This document shows positions 1 to 5,267 of a stretch of DNA of 5,267 nucleotides, piece by piece (position 1 is the first letter of the stretch; each line of letters opens with the position of its first letter). Position numbers and translations under genes: made by a program. The notes under the pieces are model-generated. The model was not told the DNA's origin, made no database searches, and saw only the letters and a list, made by a program, of their open reading frames with translations. This DNA is from Burkholderiaceae bacterium (GTDB taxonomy: Bacteria > Pseudomonadota > Gammaproteobacteria > Burkholderiales > Burkholderiaceae): assembly GCA_947470165.1 (NCBI GenBank), contig CANISN010000137.1, forward strand, positions 1 to 5,267, read 5' to 3'.

Positions 1-243
1 CGTTTACGTGATTTTGAGCCAGAGCTCATCATGATCTCAGCAGGGTTTGATGCACATCGTGAAGATGACTTAGGCCAAATGGGTCTTGTTGAGGATGACT
101 ATGTTTGGATGACAAAAAAGCTCAAAGAGCTCGCCAATCAATATGCGCAAGGACGTATCGTCAGTTGTTTAGAGGGCGGTTATAACCTCTCTGCTTTAGG
201 CCGTAGCGTAGTTGCGCATGTTAAAGCACTGGCCGATATCTGA
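1..243 (+). CDS. Histone deacetylase family protein (class II-like amidohydrolase), 3' part only
   Basis: The reading frame is open from base 1, so the gene begins upstream and only its last 80 residues are seen. Two hallmarks of the zinc-dependent HDAC / acetylpolyamine amidohydrolase fold are present. The ISAGFDAH motif (visible residues 12-19) carries an Asp at 17 that in the family is a zinc ligand. The LEGGYN motif (57-62) carries a Tyr at 61 that in the family stabilises the transition state. Both are intact and the chain ends about 20 residues after the Tyr, as usual for bacterial members, so the visible end looks functional. Family members remove acetyl or other acyl groups from lysine side chains or polyamines in the cytoplasm; the substrate here cannot be told. 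The acyl-CoA synthetase gene follows 49 bases downstream on the same strand with no visible terminator between them, so co-transcription is plausible. Confidence 0.93.
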   Translation, partial: RLRDFEPELIMISAGFDAHREDDLGQMGLVEDDYVWMTKKLKELANQYAQGRIVSCLEGGYNLSALGRSVVAHVKALADI

Positions 244-283
244 GCTCCATTAAATATATAGAGTAAACAAAAGATCAATAATC

Positions 284-288
284 AAGGA
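284..288 (+). promoter_or_regulatory. Ribosome binding site of the acyl-CoA synthetase gene
   Basis: AAGGA lies 4 bases before the ATG at 293. It supports that start, which also gives the N-terminus (MANIFEQGLERN) typical of this synthetase family. The rest of the 244-292 gap is AT-rich and shows neither a convincing promoter nor a hairpin. Confidence 0.7.
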
Positions 289-292
289 ACGC

Positions 293-1945
293 ATGGCTAA
301 TATTTTTGAGCAGGGTTTAGAGCGTAATCCAGCGAACTTCACTCCAATTACTCCGCTATTGTTTCTTGAGCGGTCAGCGGAAGTTTATCCAGATCGCCTG
401 GCCATTATTCATGGTAAGTTGCGCCAGACTTGGGGTCAGACTTATGAGCGCTGCCGTCGCTTGGCGAGTACCCTGCAAAAGCATGGTATTGGGCTAGGAG
501 ATACGGTCGCTGTGATGTTGCCTAATACACCGCCAATGGTTGAGGCGCATTTCGGTATTCCGATGGCTGGCGCAGTACTCAATGCTTTGAATACTCGTCT
601 TGATCCAGAGTCAGTTGCCTTCATGCTCAATCATGGAGAAGCAAAAGTTGTGATTGTGGATCCGGAGTTTTCTGGAGTCATGAAAAAAGCGCTTGAGATC
701 GCCAGGCAAGATAGTGGTAGAGACTTCTTAGTGATTGACGTTGAGGAACAAGAGTTTGATGTTCCTGGTGAAAAACTGGGCAAGTTAACTTATGAAAAAT
801 TCTTATATGAGGGTGATCCTCAGTTTGCTTGGCAGGTTCCACTAGATGAATGGCAGGCGATTTGCTTAAATTACACTTCTGGCACTACCGGCAACCCAAA
901 AGGAGTGGTGTACCACCACCGTGGCGCGGCAATTAATGCGGTATCGAATATTTTGGATTGGGATATCAATAAGCACCCTATCTATTTATGGACACTTCCA
1001 ATGTTCCATTGCAATGGCTGGTGTTTCCCATGGACAGTAGCAGCTCGAGCTGGTATTAATGTCTGCTTGCGCCGAGTCGATGCTCAGCATATTTTTACTG
1101 CTATTAAAGATTATGGTGTTACGCATTATTGCGCTGCCCCGATTGTTCATAATTTATTAATAAATGCACCTGATGAATTAAAGGAAGGTGTTCCTATGGG
1201 TGTAAAAGGCTTGATCGCAGGCGCCGCACCTCCCGCATCGATCATTGAGGGTATGGAAAAGCTAGGCTTTGATTTAACACACGTCTATGGTTTAACTGAG
1301 GTCTATGGACCTGCAGCAGTTTGTGTAAAGCAGGATGAATGGAATGATCTTGATATTAGTGAAAGGGCTCGCCTCAATGCACGTCAAGGTGTTCGCTATC
1401 ATCTGCAGCAGGCGATAGAAGTTCTTGATCCCAAAACTCTTGAGCCCGTTCCTGCTGATGGTGAAACCATGGGCGAGATTATGTTTAAAGGCAATATCGC
1501 CATGAAGGGTTATCTCAAGAATGAGAAGGCTACCCAAGAGGCATTTGAGGGCGGCTGGTTCCATTCGGGTGATTTAGCTGTAATGAACCCGGATGGCTAT
1601 ATCAAGATGAAGGATCGTAGTAAAGACATCATTATCTCTGGTGGTGAAAATATTTCCTCGGTGGAAGTGGAGGATGTTCTCTATCGACATCCTGCAGTGA
1701 TGGCTGCCGCAGTAGTCGCTAAACCTGACCCCAAGTGGGGTGAGACACCTTGTGCTTTTTTGGAAATTAAGCCTGGTATAGAGGTCACACCAGCTGACAT
1801 CATTACCCATTGCAAGCAACATCTAGCTGGTTTCAAGGTGCCAAGAGCAATTGTGTTCTGTGAGTTACCCAAAACCTCTACTGGCAAGATTCAGAAGTAT
1901 GAGCTTCGCAAGCTGGCAGGCTCGGCTTTAGCTATCGACGTCTAA
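293..1945 (+). CDS. AMP-forming acyl-CoA synthetase (DmdB-like, short/medium-chain acyl-CoA ligase)
   Basis: This 550-residue protein is full length for the ANL (acyl-CoA synthetase / luciferase) superfamily. It uses ATP to turn a carboxylic acid into an acyl-adenylate and then a CoA thioester, in the cytoplasm. Visible motifs are: the phosphate-binding loop YTSGTTGNPKG at 194-204; PMFHCNGW at 236-243, typical of the DmdB-like and plant AAE-type subgroup; YGLTEVYGP at 332-340, adenine and acyl pocket; GWFHSGDLA at 421-429 with the ribose-binding Asp at 427; the hinge DRSKDIIISGGENISS at 441-456; and PKTSTGK at 526-532 with catalytic Lys532. The large AMP-binding domain covers about 30-440 and the C-terminal lid about 441-545. 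The sequence resembles proteins annotated as 3-(methylthio)propionyl-CoA ligase (DmdB) or medium-chain acyl-CoA synthetase. The true substrate is unknown; methylthiopropionate and short or medium fatty acids are candidates. Being next to etfBA and an acyl-CoA dehydrogenase supports a role in feeding beta-oxidation. Lys532 sits in a PX4GK motif, a known acetylation target in related synthetases. Confidence 0.93.
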   Translation: MANIFEQGLERNPANFTPITPLLFLERSAEVYPDRLAIIHGKLRQTWGQTYERCRRLASTLQKHGIGLGDTVAVMLPNTPPMVEAHFGIPMAGAVLNALNTRLDPESVAFMLNHGEAKVVIVDPEFSGVMKKALEIARQDSGRDFLVIDVEEQEFDVPGEKLGKLTYEKFLYEGDPQFAWQVPLDEWQAICLNYTSGTTGNPKGVVYHHRGAAINAVSNILDWDINKHPIYLWTLPMFHCNGWCFPWTVAARAGINVCLRRVDAQHIFTAIKDYGVTHYCAAPIVHNLLINAPDELKEGVPMGVKGLIAGAAPPASIIEGMEKLGFDLTHVYGLTEVYGPAAVCVKQDEWNDLDISERARLNARQGVRYHLQQAIEVLDPKTLEPVPADGETMGEIMFKGNIAMKGYLKNEKATQEAFEGGWFHSGDLAVMNPDGYIKMKDRSKDIIISGGENISSVEVEDVLYRHPAVMAAAVVAKPDPKWGETPCAFLEIKPGIEVTPADIITHCKQHLAGFKVPRAIVFCELPKTSTGKIQKYELRKLAGSALAIDV

Positions 1946-1991
1946 GCTCAGTAAACATTAGACGGATAAAATAGAAGAGTTATTCAAAAAT

Positions 1992-2002
1992 AGAGAATTA
2001 AG
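1992..2002 (+). promoter_or_regulatory. Weak ribosome binding region of etfB
   Basis: Only a poor Shine-Dalgarno match, an AGAGAA stretch at 1992-1997, precedes the ATG at 2004. The start is fixed mainly by the family N-terminus ([16 protein letters not shown]). The 58-base gap from the synthetase stop is AT-rich and holds no terminator. A TAAAAT at 1967-1972 lacks a matching -35 box. Confidence 0.35.
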
Positions 2003-2003
2003 T

Positions 2004-2753
2004 ATGAAAATCTTAGTAGCGGTAAAACGCGTCGTCGATTACAACGTCAAAATTCGGGTGAAGTCAGATCACTCCGGTGTTGACCTAGCCAACGTCAAAA
2101 TGAGCATGAACCCCTTTGATGAGATTGCCGTAGAAGAGGCGGTTCGATTAAAAGAGGCTGGTATTGCAACGGAGATAGTAGTAGTTTCTGCAGGCTCTAC
2201 TCAATGTCAAGAAACTCTGCGAACTGCCTTAGCGATTGGAGCAGATCGCGCCATTTTGGTGGAAACTGATGCCGAACTTCAGCCATTGGCAGTGGCAAAA
2301 ATTCTGAAAGCGCTTTGTGAAAAAGAGCAGACACAAATTGTGATCTTGGGTAAGCAGGCAATCGATGACGATAGTAATCAAACTGGGCAGATGTTGGCTA
2401 GCTTGATGGATATCCCTCAGGCGACATTTGCATCCAAGGTGGTGGTTGCCGATGGCAAAGCCAATGTCACTCGAGAAGTCGATGGCGGTTTAGAGACAAT
2501 CGCCATCACATTACCAGCAGTGATCACAACAGACTTGCGTTTGAATGAGCCGCGTTATGTAACTTTGCCCAACATCATGAAGGCAAAGAAGAAGACCTTA
2601 GAAATCGTGAAACCCGAAGAACTTAGTGTTGATATTGCTCCTCGGCTTAAGACCCTTAAGGTGGAAGAGCCACCTAGACGCTCTGCTGGCGTGATAGTGG
2701 CAGATGTAGCAGCTTTGGTAGAAAAACTTAAAAATGAAGCGAAGGTAATTTAA
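2004..2753 (+). CDS. etfB: Electron transfer flavoprotein beta subunit
   Basis: This 249-residue protein has the normal length for EtfB. With EtfA it forms the cytoplasmic heterodimer that takes electrons from acyl-CoA dehydrogenases and passes them to ETF:quinone oxidoreductase. The N-terminus [20 protein letters not shown] and the segment [21 protein letters not shown] are family hallmarks. [14 protein letters not shown] at 116-129 belongs to the AMP-binding region, and [10 protein letters not shown] at 155-164 is also conserved. [17 protein letters not shown] at 181-197 is the recognition loop that docks on dehydrogenases; Leu188 corresponds to human ETFB Leu195. This strong likeness to the human and Paracoccus type indicates the ordinary respiratory ETF, not a bifurcating FixAB-type one. 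The gene lies 58 bases after the acyl-CoA synthetase and directly abuts etfA. Confidence 0.97.
   Translation: MKILVAVKRVVDYNVKIRVKSDHSGVDLANVKMSMNPFDEIAVEEAVRLKEAGIATEIVVVSAGSTQCQETLRTALAIGADRAILVETDAELQPLAVAKILKALCEKEQTQIVILGKQAIDDDSNQTGQMLASLMDIPQATFASKVVVADGKANVTREVDGGLETIAITLPAVITTDLRLNEPRYVTLPNIMKAKKKTLEIVKPEELSVDIAPRLKTLKVEEPPRRSAGVIVADVAALVEKLKNEAKVI
2741..2745 (+). promoter_or_regulatory. Ribosome binding site of etfA inside the end of etfB
   Basis: GAAGG, 8 bases before the etfA ATG at 2754, lies within the last codons of etfB. The etfB stop (2751-2753) touches the etfA start with no base between. This suits coupled translation giving equal amounts of the two subunits. Confidence 0.65.
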
Positions 2754-3698
2754 ATGGCCGCACTTGTTATAGCTGAGCACGATAATCAATCTCTAAAAGT
2801 AGCTACGCTCAATACTATTGCCGCCGCTTTTCAGTGTTCTCCAGAGGTGGATGTGCTAGTAGCTGGTGCTGGCGCAGATGCCGTTACTGTCGCAGCAAGT
2901 CAAATTGCTGGTGTACGCAAAGTGATTCAGGTAGATGCCCTAAGCTTAGCAGATCAGCTGGCTGAACCCTTAGCCGCTCAAATCCTCTCCATTACTAGTA
3001 GCTATAGTCATGTATTAGCACCAGCAACTGCGAATGGTAAAAATGTATTACCTCGTGTTGCGGCTAAGTTGGATGTAGCTCAGCTATCTGACATCACTAA
3101 AGTGATAAGTGCGGATACTTTTGAGCGTCCTATTTATGCGGGCAATGCAATTGCAACTGTGCAATCCGCTGATCCGATCAAAGTGATTACCGTTCGTACC
3201 ACTGGATTTGATCCTGTTGCCGCCACTGGTGGTTCGGCTATGATTGAAAAGCAGGTAGCTATAGAGGCTGCAGATAACTCTTCCTCATCTACTTTCATTG
3301 GTCGTGAACTAAGTAAATCAGATCGCCCAGAATTGACTGCTGCCAAGATTATTGTTTCTGGTGGGCGTGGTCTAGGATCTGGTGAAAGATACCAAGAGCT
3401 AATCGCCCCATTGGCTGATAAGCTAGGAGCTGCTTTAGGCGCTTCTCGTGCTGCGGTGGATGCAGGATATGTACCAAATGATTATCAGGTTGGACAAACT
3501 GGCAAGATTGTTGCCCCACAACTCTATGTGGCAATTGGTATCTCTGGTGCCATTCAGCACTTGGCAGGTATGAAGGACTCTAAAGTGATCGTAGCGATTA
3601 ATAAAGATCCAGAGGCCCCAATTTTTAGTGTTGCTGATTACGGCTTAGTTGCGGACTTAAACATTGCGGTTCCCGAACTTACTAATTTACTCGGCTAA
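2754..3698 (+). CDS. etfA: Electron transfer flavoprotein alpha subunit
   Basis: This 314-residue protein is full length for EtfA, which binds the redox-active FAD of the EtfAB heterodimer. The N-terminal ETF domain (about 3-180) begins with the typical AALVIAEHDNQSLKVATLNT and has no ferredoxin extension. The C-terminal FAD domain (about 190-314) carries GGRGLGS at 203-209, SRAAVDAG at 231-238, QVGQTGK at 245-251, the family signature LYVAIGISGAIQHLAGM at 257-273, and NKDPEAPIF at 283-291. Arg232, Thr249 and His269 match human ETFA Arg249, Thr266 and His286, which contact the flavin; all are kept, so the protein should be active. The start codon abuts the etfB stop. Partners are EtfB, the downstream acyl-CoA dehydrogenase and probably other cellular dehydrogenases, since this looks like the housekeeping ETF. 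Confidence 0.97.
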   Translation: MAALVIAEHDNQSLKVATLNTIAAAFQCSPEVDVLVAGAGADAVTVAASQIAGVRKVIQVDALSLADQLAEPLAAQILSITSSYSHVLAPATANGKNVLPRVAAKLDVAQLSDITKVISADTFERPIYAGNAIATVQSADPIKVITVRTTGFDPVAATGGSAMIEKQVAIEAADNSSSSTFIGRELSKSDRPELTAAKIIVSGGRGLGSGERYQELIAPLADKLGAALGASRAAVDAGYVPNDYQVGQTGKIVAPQLYVAIGISGAIQHLAGMKDSKVIVAINKDPEAPIFSVADYGLVADLNIAVPELTNLLG

Positions 3699-3703
3699 GA
3701 CTT

Positions 3704-3721
3704 TTTAAGAGATCTCTTAAA
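3704..3721 (+). repeat. 18-bp perfect palindrome between etfA and the acyl-CoA dehydrogenase gene
   Basis: TTTAAGAGATCTCTTAAA is fully self-complementary, centred between 3712 and 3713, and starts 5 bases after the etfA stop. In RNA it could form a 7-bp A/U-rich stem with a GAUC loop, followed by a short U run (TTTT at 3722-3725). That makes a weak terminator or attenuator that would lower transcription into the dehydrogenase gene. As DNA it could equally be an operator for a dimeric regulator, or a 3'-end stabiliser of the etfBA message. The sequence alone does not decide among these. No motif of a named fatty-acid regulator was recognised in it. Confidence 0.6.
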
Positions 3722-3742
3722 TTTTACCCATCTCTGATTTAT

Positions 3743-3746
3743 AGGA
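3743..3746 (+). promoter_or_regulatory. Ribosome binding site of the acyl-CoA dehydrogenase gene
   Basis: AGGA lies 6 bases before the ATG at 3753 and supports that start. The start also gives the expected family N-terminus, MPYVAPVKDMLFVM. Confidence 0.6.
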
Positions 3747-3752
3747 ATACTT

Positions 3753-5267
3753 ATGCCATACGTAGCCCCAGTGAAAGATATGCTGTTTGTGATGAACGAA
3801 TTAGCGGGGTTATCTGAAGTTGTTTCCTATCCTTCTTACGTTGAGGCGGGCGCTGATGTAGATTTAGCACCAGCGATTTTGGAAGAGTCCGCTAAATTTA
3901 ATCAAGATGTTATAGCGCCGCTAAATTGGCTTGGCGATCAAAAGCCCAGCTCACTAAAAGATGGCGTTGTGACAACGACCCCTGGTTTCAAAGAGGCTTT
4001 TGAGCAATTTGGAGCTGCTGGTTGGCAGGGCGTGATGCATCCTGCAGAATTTGGTGGACAAGGCTTACCAAAGTTGATTGCCACTGCTTGTTTTGAGATG
4101 GCCCACTCTGCAAGCCTTTCATTTGCCTTGTGCCCAATGTTGACTGATGGTGCGATTGAGGCTCTCTTGACTGCAGCAAGTCCTGAACTGCAAGAACGGT
4201 ATGTGCCTAAGATGATTGCTGGGGAGTGGACTGGTTCCATGTGCCTCACTGAGCCTCAAGCAGGTTCAGATTTATCCATGGTGCGGTCACGCGCTATACC
4301 GGAAGGTGACGGTACATTCAAAATCTTTGCTACCAAAATCTATATTACCTATGGCGAGCATGACATGGCAAAGAATATTATCCATCTTGTGCTAGCTAGA
4401 ACGCCAGATGCACCAGAGGGTGTGAAGGGTATTTCTTTATTTGTTGTGCCAAAGTTCTTAGTTCATGCAGATAGCTCATTAGGTGAGCGCAATGATGTTT
4501 ATTGCGTTTCTATTGAGCATAAGCTGGGCATCAAAGCCAGTCCAACCGCAGTGTTGCAGTTTGGCGATCATGGCGGTGCTATCGGCTACTTAGTTGGCGA
4601 AGAGAATCGCGGCCTAGAGTACATGTTTGTGATGATGAATTCTGCTCGCTTTGCGGTGGGCATGCAAGGCATCGCAGTAGCAGAGCGCGCCTATCAAAAG
4701 GCGGTGCAGTATGCAAAAGACCGCGTGCAAAGTCGCGACCTTGCTGGCTCTCCAAGTCCAGTCGCAATTATTCATCAGCCAGATGTCAAGCGGATGTTAA
4801 TGACGATGCGTGGCTATATTGAGGCATCTAGAGCTTTAGCTTATTACGCTGCCGCAGCTTACGATGCGCAGCACGCCTCCCCTGATGAGGCCGCACGCAA
4901 AGAGAATCAAGCGATATATGAGTTCTTGGTGCCGATTGTGAAGGGCTTCTCTACGGAGATGTCGATAGATGCTGCAAGCTTGGGTGTTCAAATACATGGT
5001 GGCATGGGTTTTATTGAAGAGACTGGTGCTGCACAACACTACCGTGATGCCCGTATTTTGACGATTTATGAAGGCACAACAGCAATTCAGGCAAATGATC
5101 TGATTGGCAGAAAAACAGTACGCGACGGCGGCGCAACTGCAAAAGTATTTGCAGATAAGATCATACAAATTGAAAAAGATCTAGCAAGCAGTGGTACTGA
5201 GGATGCAAAAGCAATATTGAAGCACTTGACTGTAGCTCGTCAGGGATTTGAATCATCGGTTGCTTAA
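3753..5267 (+). CDS. Acyl-CoA dehydrogenase (DmdC/FadE-like), apparently C-terminally truncated
   Basis: This 504-residue FAD enzyme forms the trans-2 double bond in an acyl-CoA and hands electrons to EtfAB. In order: the short N-terminal segment YVAPVKDMLFVMNEL (3-17) that marks the large-type family; the N-terminal helical domain (about 40-158); the middle beta domain with CLTEPQAGSD at 164-173; KIYITYGEHDM at 195-205, typical of the DmdC-like clade; the C-terminal helical domain with QIHGGMGFIEETGAAQHYRDAR at about 413-434; and IYEGT with Glu440, the expected catalytic base. Family members are usually near 590-600 residues and carry a further C-terminal domain of some 120-130 residues after the GRK at 452-454. 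Here only about 50 residues of it are present before TAA at 5265-5267. The core fold and catalytic Glu are intact, so activity is possible, but stability or dimer contacts may suffer. It resembles 3-(methylthio)propanoyl-CoA dehydrogenase; the real substrate is unknown. Confidence 0.9.
   Translation: MPYVAPVKDMLFVMNELAGLSEVVSYPSYVEAGADVDLAPAILEESAKFNQDVIAPLNWLGDQKPSSLKDGVVTTTPGFKEAFEQFGAAGWQGVMHPAEFGGQGLPKLIATACFEMAHSASLSFALCPMLTDGAIEALLTAASPELQERYVPKMIAGEWTGSMCLTEPQAGSDLSMVRSRAIPEGDGTFKIFATKIYITYGEHDMAKNIIHLVLARTPDAPEGVKGISLFVVPKFLVHADSSLGERNDVYCVSIEHKLGIKASPTAVLQFGDHGGAIGYLVGEENRGLEYMFVMMNSARFAVGMQGIAVAERAYQKAVQYAKDRVQSRDLAGSPSPVAIIHQPDVKRMLMTMRGYIEASRALAYYAAAAYDAQHASPDEAARKENQAIYEFLVPIVKGFSTEMSIDAASLGVQIHGGMGFIEETGAAQHYRDARILTIYEGTTAIQANDLIGRKTVRDGGATAKVFADKIIQIEKDLASSGTEDAKAILKHLTVARQGFESSVA

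Noticed and set aside
22..247. Three copies of GAGCTC (22-27, 127-132, 242-247) as a repeat
   Set aside because: A six-base palindrome at irregular spacing, two copies being ordinary Glu-Leu codons; no sign of a functional array.
251..260. AT-rich TAAATATATA between the deacetylase and synthetase genes as a promoter
   Set aside because: No -35 element at a suitable distance; any TATA-like string arises easily in such AT-rich spacers.
1292..1822. Two minus-strand open frames of 82-90 codons inside the acyl-CoA synthetase gene
   Set aside because: Both lie opposite the conserved TE motif, hinge and lid regions of the synthetase and show no protein-like motif.
1967..1972. TAAAAT as a -10 promoter box before etfB
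   Set aside because: The region about 17 bases upstream (AAGCTC) does not resemble TTGACA, and the gap is simply AT-rich. An own etfB promoter is possible but not supported.
3938..4249. 103-codon open frame on the minus strand inside the acyl-CoA dehydrogenase gene
   Set aside because: It is a shadow of the real gene on the other strand, with a low-complexity composition and no family likeness.
4836..5168. 110-codon open frame on the minus strand inside the acyl-CoA dehydrogenase gene
   Set aside because: It lies wholly opposite a clearly conserved gene. Its translation is Cys- and Ser-rich with no recognisable motif, and I see no reason to call it coding.

Overview
The window is a compact, single-strand stretch of bacterial chromosome. 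All five genes lie on the + strand, intergenic gaps are 0 to 58 bases, and there are no RNA genes, mobile elements, CRISPR repeats or gene-free stretches over 300 bases. Base composition by eye is mid-40s % G+C. The protein sequences read like Burkholderiales (beta-proteobacteria), and the moderate G+C would suit a Polynucleobacter-type freshwater member. That placement is from memory of family sequences, not from a search.

Layout: 1-243 is the 3' end of a histone-deacetylase-family amidohydrolase. 293-1945 is an AMP-forming acyl-CoA synthetase of the DmdB-like / short-to-medium-chain type. 2004-2753 and 2754-3698 are etfB and etfA, the two subunits of electron transfer flavoprotein, directly abutting. 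3753-5267 is a DmdC/FadE-like acyl-CoA dehydrogenase whose stop codon is the last triplet of the window. An 18-bp perfect palindrome sits in the 54-base gap between etfA and the dehydrogenase gene.

The genes fit one biochemical line. The synthetase activates a free carboxylic acid to its CoA thioester. The dehydrogenase puts in the alpha-beta double bond and passes two electrons from FAD to EtfAB. EtfAB delivers them to the quinone pool through ETF:quinone oxidoreductase, which is not in the window. The hydratase and later beta-oxidation steps are also absent and may lie outside. The deacetylase upstream could be a bystander, or could act on the synthetase's catalytic lysine, which sits in a PX4GK motif of the kind used by protein acetyltransferases.

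I see no novel system here; this is mostly ordinary catabolic metabolism. The points worth a second look are the apparently premature end of the dehydrogenase (504 residues against roughly 590-600 for its family), the palindrome, and the deacetylase-synthetase adjacency.
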